Part shown: one piece after another, positions 1 through 6,418 of the stretch
How the letters are laid out: every line of letters begins with the position of its first letter
Position numbering within the stretch: the stretch's first letter is position 1
Source of the DNA: Bacteroidota bacterium
Lineage (GTDB): Bacteria; Bacteroidota; Ignavibacteria; Ignavibacteriales; Ignavibacteriaceae
Reading direction: 5' to 3'
Length of the DNA: 6,992 bases
NCBI GenBank assembly: GCA_022567875.1
Contig: JADFGB010000055.1
Coordinates: forward strand, 1 to 6,992
The notes under the pieces: model-generated
Databases searched by the model: none
The model's input: the letters and a program-made list of their open reading frames with translations, nothing else
Told to the model about the DNA's origin: nothing
Program-made: the position numbers and the translations under genes

Positions 1-1
1 G

Positions 2-475
2 CGTGAGATCAATGCGCTTCTGGACTTTACGTTCATCGAACAGCGACAGAATCTGGTATTTATCGGTCCACCCGGGGTAGGCAAAACCCATCTGGCTACC
101 GGTATTGCAGTAAAAGCTATTGAAGCCGGTTATAAGGTTCTGTTCGTGACTGCCTTGGAGCTGATTGAAATGCTGGAGCTTGCAGAAGTCGCTGGCGAGC
201 TGAAAAAGAAGATCACTCAGCTGGCCAAGCATGACATCCTGGCAATCGATGAACTGGGATATCTCCCCATGAGCAAACAGAGCATGTACAACCTTTTTCA
301 GCTAATCAATGCCATGTATGAGCACCGATCACTGATCATTACCACCAACAAGGACTTCACCAGCTGGCATGAGTTTTTCTTCGATGACAACGTTGGGGTG
401 CCGATCGTCGACCGGATTATTCATCATTCCAAGATTTTTTTGCCAGGAGGAGGATATCGAAGGCTTAGAAACTAG
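2..475 (+). CDS. istB: IstB-like ATP-binding protein (IS21 family), 3' part
   Basis: This is the AAA+ helper ATPase of IS21 transposition, which in this family binds target DNA and works with the IstA transposase. The frame is open from base 2, so the gene starts before the window; 157 residues are visible against a usual length of about 250. A Walker A loop, GPPGVGKTH, lies at bases 65-91, and Walker B, ILAIDELGYLP, has its Asp codon at 248-250. A sensor-like IITTNKDF follows, then the VDRIIHHSKIF region that normally precedes the C-terminal GGESYR. Here that last motif reads LPGGGYRRLRN, slightly divergent. A GTG at 146 is inside the gene, downstream of Walker A, and cannot be the start. 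The stop is followed directly by the IS terminal repeats, the expected position for istB. Confidence 0.93.
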   Translation, partial: REINALLDFTFIEQRQNLVFIGPPGVGKTHLATGIAVKAIEAGYKVLFVTALELIEMLELAEVAGELKKKITQLAKHDILAIDELGYLPMSKQSMYNLFQLINAMYEHRSLIITTNKDFTSWHEFFFDDNVGVPIVDRIIHHSKIFLPGGGYRRLRN

Positions 476-478
476 GCA

Positions 479-523
479 GGGGGGTCAATTTTATTGGCCG
501 ATAGGGGGGCAAAATTAATGGCC
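479..523 (+). repeat. IS21 right-end terminal repeats (two imperfect copies)
   Basis: Two tandem imperfect copies begin with GGGGGG at 479 and 504, 25 bases apart. Copy 1 (479-499) continues TCAATTTTATTGGCC and copy 2 (504-523) continues CAAAATTAATGGCC; aligned from CAA to GGCC they agree at 11 of 14 positions, with one base of length difference. Such repeats at IS21 ends are known transposase binding sites; that these are bound is inferred. The tip ATTTACA follows to 530. Confidence 0.75.
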
Positions 524-525
524 AT

Positions 526-751
526 TTACATCAGGGCACTAATAACGGCAATAAGAACGCCGACGTAGGCGTTTTTGGATGCCTGAGACTTAAGCAGAAC
601 TACATTTTGTCTGAGCTGGTTACTTGCAGAGCTGATCAAAACTGCCGAAGAAAATTCGTCCGACTGGGCGATTGTTCCGTACTGCGATCTGTTCACTTCA
701 CTCTTCCTTATTCCATGTCAAGATATTAGCATTGTTGATTTTTTGACTCAT
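526..751 (-). pseudogene. Interrupted small gene with membrane segment, cut by the IS21 end
   Basis: I do not recognise the family. On the minus strand a GTG at 696-694 opens a frame of 56 residues that ends on a TAA at 528-526, inside the IS tip. The flank-derived part reads NRSQYGTIAQSDEF, then a helical stretch rich in Ser, Gln and Leu, then KNAYVGVLIAVISA, which looks like the start of a transmembrane helix exactly where the IS cuts in. A possible ribosome site, AAGGA, lies 8 bases before the GTG. Just upstream, in another frame, ATG at 751-749 encodes 17 residues (MSQKINNANILTWNKEE) and stops at 700-698, one base before the GTG. Deleting one base would join them into a single N-terminus, so this is either one gene with an indel or two coupled frames. 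The amphipathic helix plus membrane anchor is visible; any function is unknown. Confidence 0.45.
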
Positions 752-823
752 TTAGTTCAGCCGTATATCACGAGGAACCTTTGGGTCGCCTATCGTGGGA
801 TTTAGGACGGACCAGATTATTCA

Positions 824-851
824 ATTATAGCAACAGTTAACGTCCCTCAAA
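824..851 (-). promoter_or_regulatory. Candidate extended -10 promoter for the interrupted minus-strand gene
   Basis: On the minus strand TGCTATAAT (832-824) is a perfect extended -10 element, preceded after 16 bases by a weak -35-like TTTGAG (851-846). It would start transcription near 817 and give a leader of about 65 bases before the ATG at 751. The -35 part overlaps the point where PPDK similarity begins, so it may lie across a junction. No experimental support; a chance match is possible in AT-rich sequence. Confidence 0.3.
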
Positions 852-1528
852 TTGAAAGCTTGAGTGAAATTAATCCGATGCTTGGCTTCCGTGGTTGTAG
901 GATCGGTATTGTCTATCCTGAAATTACTGAAATGCAGGCTCAGGCTATAATTGAAGCAGCCTGCAAGGCAAAAGCAAAAGGCATAAAAGTTAAACCAGAA
1001 ATAATGATACCTTTAGTGAGTCACATAAATGAATTCAAACTTCAGGAAAAAATTGTTAGAAGTGTAGCAGAAAGAGTTATGAAACAAAAGAAAATAAAGA
1101 TTGACTATCTTGTCGGAACAATGATTGAATTACCAAGAGCCGCACTTACTGCGGACCAGATTGCGGAACATGCAGAATTTTTCAGTTTCGGAACCAATGA
1201 TTTAACACAAACAACATTTGGTCTTTCCAGAGATGACGCAGGTAAATTTTTGCCACTATACGTAGAAAAAGGATTGCTAGAAAATGATCCTTTTGAAGTA
1301 TTGGATCAAACAGGTGTCGGTCAATTAGTAAAAATTGGAACAGAAAGGGGAAGGGCAACAAGACCAAATTTGAAGGTTGGTATTTGCGGTGAACACGGTG
1401 GAGAACCAGCTTCCGTAGAGTTCTGCCATAATATAGGTCTGGATTATGTTAGTTGTTCTCCTTTTAGAGTTCCTATTGCAAGACTTGCTGCAGCCCGCGC
1501 AGTCATTTTCAGTAATGGTAAAAAATAA
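851..1528 (+). CDS. ppdK: Pyruvate, phosphate dikinase, C-terminal fragment
   Basis: PPDK interconverts ATP + pyruvate + phosphate and AMP + PEP + diphosphate in the cytosol. Only about the last quarter of the usual roughly 880-residue enzyme is present, the PEP/pyruvate-binding barrel. Visible motifs, counted from the TTG at 860: [10 protein letters not shown] (residues 5-14, active-site Arg11), [11 protein letters not shown] (metal-ligand Glu90), [15 protein letters not shown] (metal-ligand Asp114) and [10 protein letters not shown] (catalytic Cys176). Similarity begins at about [12 protein letters not shown], base 851; upstream the frame reads residues that do not resemble PPDK and meets a TAG at 803-805. 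The TTG at 860 sits inside a conserved motif and is not a credible start. The ATP-grasp and phosphohistidine domains are missing, so this piece alone cannot carry out the full reaction. It is either a true truncation or the end of a gene whose 5' part was lost at an assembly join. Confidence 0.92.
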   Translation: MESLSEINPMLGFRGCRIGIVYPEITEMQAQAIIEAACKAKAKGIKVKPEIMIPLVSHINEFKLQEKIVRSVAERVMKQKKIKIDYLVGTMIELPRAALTADQIAEHAEFFSFGTNDLTQTTFGLSRDDAGKFLPLYVEKGLLENDPFEVLDQTGVGQLVKIGTERGRATRPNLKVGICGEHGGEPASVEFCHNIGLDYVSCSPFRVPIARLAAARAVIFSNGKK

Positions 1529-1564
1529 AATAAATTATTATTATTAGTATTTGTAAACTAAAAT

Positions 1565-1570
1565 AAAGGA
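1565..1570 (+). promoter_or_regulatory. Ribosome binding site of queA
   Basis: AAAGGA lies 10 bases before the queA ATG. It is the only clear Shine-Dalgarno sequence among the plus-strand housekeeping genes here; ispD, plsY, gpsA and recG show none, which fits lineages that rely little on this signal. Confidence 0.6.
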
Positions 1571-1580
1571 AGCTATAATT

Positions 1581-2615
1581 ATGAAGCTAACTGATTTTAA
1601 ATTTAATTTGCCTAAAACATATATTGCTAAATATCCTGTTACCCCACGTGATAAAGCAAGGCTTATTGTTTTAGACAGAGAGACTAAAACTTTAGAGCAT
1701 AAAGTTTTTTCTGATGTTATTGATTATATGTCAAAAGGTGATGTGCTTGTTATAAACGAAACAAGAGTTTTTAAAGCAAGACTTTTCGGTAAAAAAGAAA
1801 AAACTAATGCAAAGATTGAAGTTTTTCTGTTAAGGGAGCTGAATGAAGAAGATTGTATTTGGGATGTAATAGTAGACCCAGCCAGAAAAGTAAGGATTGG
1901 GAACAAAATATATTTCAACGATAAACTTTGGTGCGAGGTTATTGACAACACTACATCAAGGGGCAGAACTGTTCGTTTCAATCAACCTGGAAATGTTTTT
2001 AATGCTATTGAAAAAATTGGGATGACTCCTCTACCCCCATACATTAAAAGAGATGTGGAGCCTGAAGATAAAGAAAATTATCAAACAGTTTACGCCAGAG
2101 TTGACGGGGCAGTTGCAGCTCCGACAGCAGGTCTTCATTTTACAGAGAAACTCCTAAAAAAGATAAAGAAAAAAGGAATTATTATTACTCCTGTTATTCT
2201 GCATATTGGTTTGGGTACTTTTAGGCCTGTTGAAGTTGAAGATCTAACTAAACATAAAATGGATTCCGAATTTTATGAAATAACACCGGAAACGTCTGAA
2301 ATTATTAATAAGGCTAAGAATTCAAAGAAAAAAGTATTTGTTGTTGGAACAAGTACAGCCCGTGCTTTAGAAACTGCAATTACTGCTGCCGGATTTTCTA
2401 AACCACTCAGAGGCTGGACCGATAAGTTCATCTATCCCCCATATAAATTTAAAATAGTAGATAAATTAATTACTAATTTCCATTCACCGGAATCGACATT
2501 AGTAATGCTTTCAAGTGCATTTGCCGGATATGATTTCTTTATGAAATCTTATAAAAAAGCTATGAAAGAAAAATATAGATTCTTGAGTTACGGTGATGCT
2601 ATGTTAATTAAATGA
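1581..2615 (+). CDS. queA: S-adenosylmethionine:tRNA ribosyltransferase-isomerase QueA
   Basis: QueA transfers and rearranges the ribosyl group of AdoMet onto preQ1 at the wobble base of GUN-anticodon tRNAs, giving epoxyqueuosine. The protein is 344 residues, the normal length. Family blocks appear in order: GDVLVINETRVFKARLFG (53-70), PLPPYIKR (150-157), YQTVYARVDGAVAAPTAGLHFT (split near 167-188), HIGLGTFRPV (208-217), VVGTSTARALE (254-264), TDKFIYPPYKF (280-290), ITNFHSPESTLVML (297-310) and YRFLSYGDAMLI (332-343). The IYPPYKF form, rather than IYPGYKF, is what I associate with Bacteroidota/Chlorobiota homologues. The start is supported by the upstream AAAGGA and an N-terminus (KLTDFKFNLPKTYIAKYP) matching the family. 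Its stop overlaps the ispD start by four bases, so the two are probably cotranscribed and coupled. No other queuosine gene is nearby. Confidence 0.97.
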   Translation: MKLTDFKFNLPKTYIAKYPVTPRDKARLIVLDRETKTLEHKVFSDVIDYMSKGDVLVINETRVFKARLFGKKEKTNAKIEVFLLRELNEEDCIWDVIVDPARKVRIGNKIYFNDKLWCEVIDNTTSRGRTVRFNQPGNVFNAIEKIGMTPLPPYIKRDVEPEDKENYQTVYARVDGAVAAPTAGLHFTEKLLKKIKKKGIIITPVILHIGLGTFRPVEVEDLTKHKMDSEFYEITPETSEIINKAKNSKKKVFVVGTSTARALETAITAAGFSKPLRGWTDKFIYPPYKFKIVDKLITNFHSPESTLVMLSSAFAGYDFFMKSYKKAMKEKYRFLSYGDAMLIK

Positions 2616-3295
2616 AAATTTTTGCAATTATACCCGCAGGTGGTAAAGGGCTTAGGAGCGGAAGTTCAGTTCCTAAGCAATATCTAAAATTCTATGAAAA
2701 GGAATTAATTGCATATACAATAGAGGTCTTTCAAAAATCCAGTTTAGTAGATAAAATAATAATAGCTGCTGAACAGACTTATCATAAAAGATTATTCCAA
2801 ATAATAAAAAAATACAAATTAACAAAAGTTAGTACTATTATAGAAAGCGGAATAACGCGACAAGAATCTGTCTTTAATTGTATCAAAACTATAAATGCAG
2901 AAAAAAATGATCTGGTTATTGTACACGATGCCGCCAGACCCCTTTTGACAAAAACTATATTAAATAAAGCAATAAAATTTGCTAAAGAAAAAGGGAACGC
3001 TGTTGTAAGTATTAAAGCAAAAGATACTCTTGTTAAAGGAATTAACACTATTGATGCTTATATTAAAAGAAAAAATGTACATTACATACAAACACCCCAA
3101 ATTTTTAAGTATAAAGATTTTGTAAAAGCAATAAAATACGCAGAAGAAAATAATTATAGTGGAACGGATGAATCAAGTTTGATGAAAAAAATTGGTAAAA
3201 GAATATTCCTTGTAAACGGCTCTGCAATAAATATAAAGATTACAACTAAGGAAGATTTACAGATATTTAAAACTTACATTAAATCCTCAATTTAA
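2612..3295 (+). CDS. ispD: 2-C-methyl-D-erythritol 4-phosphate cytidylyltransferase IspD
   Basis: IspD converts MEP and CTP to CDP-methylerythritol and diphosphate, the third step of the non-mevalonate isoprenoid pathway, in the cytosol. The length, 227 residues, is normal. The nucleotide loop AIIPAGGKGLRSGSSVPKQYL (5-25) keeps the family Arg15 and Lys22. TRQESV (82-87) is the usual RQxSV block, though the preceding GG is SG here. VHDAARPL (104-111), KDTLV (137-141), QTPQIF (160-165), TDESSL (185-190) and the C-terminal NIKITTKEDL (207-216, with Lys209) are all present. Arg153, just before the QTPQ block, may be the MEP-binding arginine. The ATG overlaps the queA stop (ATGA), so translation is probably coupled. 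The gene is intact and should be active; it shows the host uses the MEP route. Confidence 0.96.
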   Translation: MKIFAIIPAGGKGLRSGSSVPKQYLKFYEKELIAYTIEVFQKSSLVDKIIIAAEQTYHKRLFQIIKKYKLTKVSTIIESGITRQESVFNCIKTINAEKNDLVIVHDAARPLLTKTILNKAIKFAKEKGNAVVSIKAKDTLVKGINTIDAYIKRKNVHYIQTPQIFKYKDFVKAIKYAEENNYSGTDESSLMKKIGKRIFLVNGSAINIKITTKEDLQIFKTYIKSSI

Positions 3296-3404
3296 TTTCG
3301 TATTCCTCGTTTCAAATTTTTAAATTTAACGTTTCGTCTAAATTTCATTGAAAATAATTCTTTTTATGATTAAGTTCGTACAATATTTAATAAAATAAAT
3401 ATAT
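3296..3404. other. AT-rich intergenic gap between ispD and plsY
   Basis: This 109-base gap is very AT-rich. It contains an A/T-only inverted repeat AAATTT-TT-AAATTT (3314-3327) and a repeated CGTTTC (3308-3313 and 3330-3335). I see no GC stem with a T-run, so no convincing terminator, and no well-spaced -35/-10 pair: TTGAAA at 3348 and TACAAT at 3379 are 25 bases apart. The gap may hold a plsY promoter of a non-E. coli type, but the sequence alone does not show it. Confidence 0.3.
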
Positions 3405-4076
3405 ATGACAATGATAAATTTACTGGCAATAATAGTAACCTCTTATTTACTGGGTTCAATTCCGAACAGCATAATTTTAAGTAAAATGGCTAAAGGAATT
3501 GATATACGCGAACACGGCAGCGGTAACGCAGGGGGAACAAATGTAATAAGGGTTTTGGGATTTAAACTCGGATTGTCGGTGATTTTTTTGGATGCTCTTA
3601 AAGGAGCTCTTGCTGTAATTATAATTGCCAGATTATTTTCAGGATCAATGCCGTTCAATAACTTAACGCCTTTTGACGATTTCACACTTGTACAAATAAT
3701 TGCCGGTATTTCTGCTGTAGTTGGTCATATTTGGACTATCTTTGCCGGATTTAAAGGTGGTAAAGGAATAGCTACCGCATTAGGTATGCTGCTTATCATA
3801 ATTACTATTGATATGTTAATTGCTGTCGGTGTATTTCTAATAGTTGTCTCTATTTCAAAATATGTATCACTTGGTTCTATTTCTGCTGCAATTACTGTTC
3901 CGTTGGCTTTATTTGCAAGAGAAAATATATTCCATGTAAATATTCCGGGTTATCATATTTTACTTCCATTTATTATACTTATTTCTTTGTTAGTGATTTT
4001 AACACATCGTGAAAATATTACACGCTTGTTAAAAGGTAATGAAAGTAAATTAAACTTTGCTAAAAAGAAAAAATAA
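3405..4076 (+). CDS. plsY: Acyl-phosphate:glycerol-3-phosphate acyltransferase PlsY
   Basis: PlsY is an integral membrane enzyme that moves the acyl group of acyl-phosphate onto position 1 of sn-glycerol 3-phosphate, giving lysophosphatidic acid. The 223-residue protein is normal in size and very hydrophobic, with membrane helices near residues 4-25, 55-77, 95-113, 125-150, 155-172 and 184-200. The three family motifs are visible: GSGNAGGTNVIR (38-49), GHIWTIFAGFKGGKGIAT (107-124) and KYVSLGSI (152-159), followed by THRENITRLLKGNESKL (200-216). GSGNAGGTN has AG where PG or AT forms are common elsewhere. The tail is basic (FAKKKK). A second ATG six bases downstream (3411) could be the true start; neither has a Shine-Dalgarno. 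gpsA, which makes its substrate, follows after 14 bases. The partner plsX is not in the window. Confidence 0.96.
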   Translation: MTMINLLAIIVTSYLLGSIPNSIILSKMAKGIDIREHGSGNAGGTNVIRVLGFKLGLSVIFLDALKGALAVIIIARLFSGSMPFNNLTPFDDFTLVQIIAGISAVVGHIWTIFAGFKGGKGIATALGMLLIIITIDMLIAVGVFLIVVSISKYVSLGSISAAITVPLALFARENIFHVNIPGYHILLPFIILISLLVILTHRENITRLLKGNESKLNFAKKKK

Positions 4077-4090
4077 ACTATACAAATGAT

Positions 4091-5086
4091 ATGAGAATTT
4101 CCGTTCTTGGGGCAGGCGGTTGGGGTACTACTTTAGCTATTCTTCTTCATTATAACGGTCACTCCGTTACACTTTGGGAATATAAAAAAGATTACGCAAG
4201 AATATTGGATAAGAAACGAGAAAATAAAACTTATCTCCCTGGCATTTCAATCCCTAATGATTTAACAATTACTCACAATCTTAATGAAGCTGCTATTGAT
4301 AATAATATGATTGTGCTTGCAGTTCCCTCTCAATTTTTAAGAAGTGTTATAAAAAAGATTGATAAAAATTTGTTAAAGAATTCAATCTTGGTAAGTGTAT
4401 CAAAAGGAATTGAAAACAACACCCTGATGACTATGTCTCAAATGCTTCTCGATGCAGTGCCTACATTATCAGAAAATCAGATCGGTGTACTTTCCGGTCC
4501 AAGTCACGCAGAAGAAGTAAGTAGAAGAATTCCTACAACTGTAGTAACCGCATCAAAAGATATTGAAACTTCAAAGTCGATACAAAGTGCTTTTATTACT
4601 TCCTACTTTAGAGCATACGCTTCTACCGATGTTTTGGGTGTTGAGCTTGGCGGTGCATTGAAAAATGTAATTGCAATTGGTGCAGGAATAATTGATGGTG
4701 TAAAATTTGGCGATAACACTAAAGCCGCTATAATGACAAGGGGAATTGCAGAAATATCTCGCCTTGGTGTAGCAATGGGAGCAAATCCGGAAACATTTGC
4801 CGGACTTTCAGGTATGGGTGACTTGATTGTAACCTGTATGAGCAAACATAGCAGAAACCGTTATGTAGGTGAACAAATAGGCGGCGGGAAAAAATTAAAA
4901 CAGGTATTAAAAGAGATGTCAATGGTAGCCGAAGGAGTAATGACAAGTAAGTCTGCATCCCAGCTTGCAAAAAAAATGAAGGTTAACACTCCAATTACAA
5001 ACGAAGTTTATAATATTCTTTTCAAAGATAAGGACCCACTTAAAGCTACAACAGATTTAATGACCCGCGATATGAAGATGGAGTGA
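4091..5086 (+). CDS. gpsA: Glycerol-3-phosphate dehydrogenase [NAD(P)+] GpsA
   Basis: GpsA reduces dihydroxyacetone phosphate to sn-glycerol 3-phosphate with NAD(P)H, supplying the phospholipid backbone. The 331-residue length is normal. The N-terminal Rossmann domain opens with GAGGWGTTLA (7-16); AVPSQFLR (77-84) and SVSKGIE (102-108, Lys105) follow, then LSGPSHAEEV (134-143). The C-terminal catalytic domain shows ELGGALKNVIAIGAGI (185-200, with the conserved Lys191), NTKAAIMTRG (209-218), FAGLSGMGDLIVTC (236-249), SRNRYVG (254-260) and VAEGVMTSK (279-287), and ends in the usual PITNEVYNILF region. The ATG follows plsY by 14 bases with no ribosome site. An ATG at 4086 is in another frame and stops after two codons. 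The pairing with plsY joins substrate maker and user, so one operon is likely. Confidence 0.97.
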   Translation: MRISVLGAGGWGTTLAILLHYNGHSVTLWEYKKDYARILDKKRENKTYLPGISIPNDLTITHNLNEAAIDNNMIVLAVPSQFLRSVIKKIDKNLLKNSILVSVSKGIENNTLMTMSQMLLDAVPTLSENQIGVLSGPSHAEEVSRRIPTTVVTASKDIETSKSIQSAFITSYFRAYASTDVLGVELGGALKNVIAIGAGIIDGVKFGDNTKAAIMTRGIAEISRLGVAMGANPETFAGLSGMGDLIVTCMSKHSRNRYVGEQIGGGKKLKQVLKEMSMVAEGVMTSKSASQLAKKMKVNTPITNEVYNILFKDKDPLKATTDLMTRDMKME

Positions 5087-5197
5087 GTCATTATATTTTT
5101 ATTTACATTGTAAAGGTTTTTAACCTGTCGGGTGTAGTTAGTCTTTGACGAACGTAAACGGAATGAACGTCTCTACCAAAAAATAATTAAAATCATT
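5087..5197. terminator. Convergent intergenic gap, weak terminator candidates for gpsA and dgt
   Basis: Two genes converge here, so stops for transcription are expected on both strands. On the minus strand the dgt stop codon lies in an A/T-only inverted repeat TAAAAT-g-ATTTTA (5200-5188), followed by a T-rich run reading ATTATTTTTT. A second small stem, AGGTT-TTT-AACCT (5114-5126), is symmetric. Both stems are short (5-6 pairs) and A/T-dominated, so this is a weak call. No gene is visible in the gap. Confidence 0.25.
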
Positions 5198-6418
5198 TTA
5201 CGAAGAAGGCAACGATATCCCCTTTATTCTTCTGAATAAAGATATTGCAAAAGAATCTGTCATTCCTGAAACATAATCTGTAACTCTCAACAAACGGTTA
5301 TACAAATTACTTTCACTTTTACTGCTCTTATGTAAAAACTGTATTGGTAAAAGTTGTACTATAGATTTATTTTTTGTGGAAAGTTTACCTTCCGCAGCTT
5401 CGTTAACTGCTTTTATAAATATATCCAGCAAACCGCCAATTACTTCATAACCTGCTGCTTCTCTTTCAATTACACTTTTGTAAGAATAAATTTTTTCAAC
5501 TGAAATCTTTTTAATTGTTTTCAATGTTTTTTTTGTGGGAATGTGCGTAATTAAATCATCATACATTTTTCCATTTAAAATTCTGTTTTCGTTTTCTAAA
5601 AAACATTCGGATAATTGCTTAACAAGATTGCTAATTGTTTTTGCTCTTAAATAACCAATTTTATCGTGTTTGTTTCTTTGTTTATATAAAGGAAGATTTT
5701 GATTACTTACAAATGGCATAAGTAATTCTTCTGTTTCTTCGAATGTTAAAAGCCCCAACCTGAAAGCATCTTCCAAATCCATAATTCCGTAACAGATATC
5801 GTCTGCAGCTTCAACCAAATATGTAAGAGGATGCCGTGCCCAAATAGAATTACCTTTTTCTTTATTCATTTTTTTAAGACCAATGCTTTCAGCTACCTTT
5901 TCAAAAATATGTTTTTCTGATTGAAAATATCCGTGCTTTCTGTATATCTTTTTTCCTTTAATATTTGTTAAATCTTTTCCTGTCAGTTTTGATTCTCGCG
6001 GATATTTTGTAAATGCACCGAGAGTTGCAAGACTAAGGCGTAACCCTCCTATAATATTAGGGTTTTGCAGTATCATTATTATTCTAAAGCCTTGAGCGTT
6101 GCCTTCAAAGTTTATTAAGTCACTCCATTTTTTTTCGCTTTTAATTTTTTCTTTAAAATACTTACCTTCACCATTCCTAAAATATTCTGATATCGCATCT
6201 TCACCCGAGTGACCGAACGGAGGATTACCAATATCGTGCGCTAAGCAAGCGGCAGCAACAATTTCTCCAAAGTTAAATGAAATATATTTATCCATTAAAT
6301 TTGGATGCCTTTCGATTAAAGTTTTACCAACAAGGTTACCGAGAGACCTACCTACGCAGGATACTTCCAAACTATGTGTAAGGCGTGTATGAACAAAATC
6401 ATTTTCGGGTAATGGAAA
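5198..6418 (-). CDS. dgt: dGTPase (HD superfamily), C-terminal part, separated by a frameshift
   Basis: This is the larger part of a deoxyguanosine triphosphate triphosphohydrolase, which splits dGTP to deoxyguanosine and triphosphate. From 6418 the frame reads FPLPENDFVHTRLTHSLEVSC, the expected continuation of the fragment at 6399-6581. Numbered in the repaired 460-residue protein, metal-binding residues are His69 (LTHSLEV) and His115-Asp116 (CLAHDIGNPPFGHSGEDA); the later EAADDICYGIMDLEDA block (257-272) supplies the final Asp. AAGYEVIGGLLDIF and the tail DYVSGMTDSFAISLFRRIKG are also typical. The first usable start in this frame is a TTG at 6370, after His69, so this piece made alone would lack a metal ligand and be inactive. 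Repaired length fits the 430-510 residue family range. It converges on gpsA. Confidence 0.9.
   Translation of the reverse strand, partial: FPLPENDFVHTRLTHSLEVSCVGRSLGNLVGKTLIERHPNLMDKYISFNFGEIVAAACLAHDIGNPPFGHSGEDAISEYFRNGEGKYFKEKIKSEKKWSDLINFEGNAQGFRIIMILQNPNIIGGLRLSLATLGAFTKYPRESKLTGKDLTNIKGKKIYRKHGYFQSEKHIFEKVAESIGLKKMNKEKGNSIWARHPLTYLVEAADDICYGIMDLEDAFRLGLLTFEETEELLMPFVSNQNLPLYKQRNKHDKIGYLRAKTISNLVKQLSECFLENENRILNGKMYDDLITHIPTKKTLKTIKKISVEKIYSYKSVIEREAAGYEVIGGLLDIFIKAVNEAAEGKLSTKNKSIVQLLPIQFLHKSSKSESNLYNRLLRVTDYVSGMTDSFAISLFRRIKGISLPSS

Larger units (their letters stand above)
1..530 (+). mobile_element. IS21-family insertion sequence, right (3') part
   Basis: This is the 3' portion of an IS21-type element; the left end and the transposase gene istA lie outside the window. 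It holds the istB helper ATPase gene, then a short non-coding tail with two imperfect copies of a G6-CAAtttTATTGGCC-type repeat, and closes with ACA at 528-530. Multiple terminal repeats and TGT...ACA tips are typical of IS21 elements (known for the family). The outer edge at 530 is placed from the ACA tip and because a minus-strand reading frame from the flank hits a stop three bases inside the element. Base composition (about 50% G+C by hand count) differs strongly from the housekeeping genes after 850. The target duplication cannot be tested without the left end; the first flanking bases are TCAGGGCA. Confidence 0.85.

Noticed and set aside
146..148. GTG as the start of the ATPase gene
   Set aside because: The frame stays open to base 2 and the Walker A motif lies upstream, so the GTG is an internal valine codon.
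556..576. Hairpin AACGCC-GACGTA-GGCGTT followed by T-run, like a plus-strand terminator
   Set aside because: The same bases encode KNAYVGVL of the interrupted minus-strand frame, and no plus-strand gene ends just before it except istB 80 bases away inside the IS. Treated as coincidence.
860..862. TTG as the start of a short PPDK-like protein
   Set aside because: It is inside the conserved [12 protein letters not shown] block, and a stand-alone C-terminal quarter of PPDK is not a known functional form.
1182..1367. Minus-strand frame opposite ppdK, and similar antisense frames opposite queA, ispD, plsY and gpsA
   Set aside because: Each lies wholly inside a well-supported gene on the other strand and shows no recognisable protein features.
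3308..3335. CGTTTC repeated twice, 22 bases apart, as an operator or CRISPR-like repeat
   Set aside because: Only six bases are shared and there are only two copies; this is expected by chance in AT-rich DNA.
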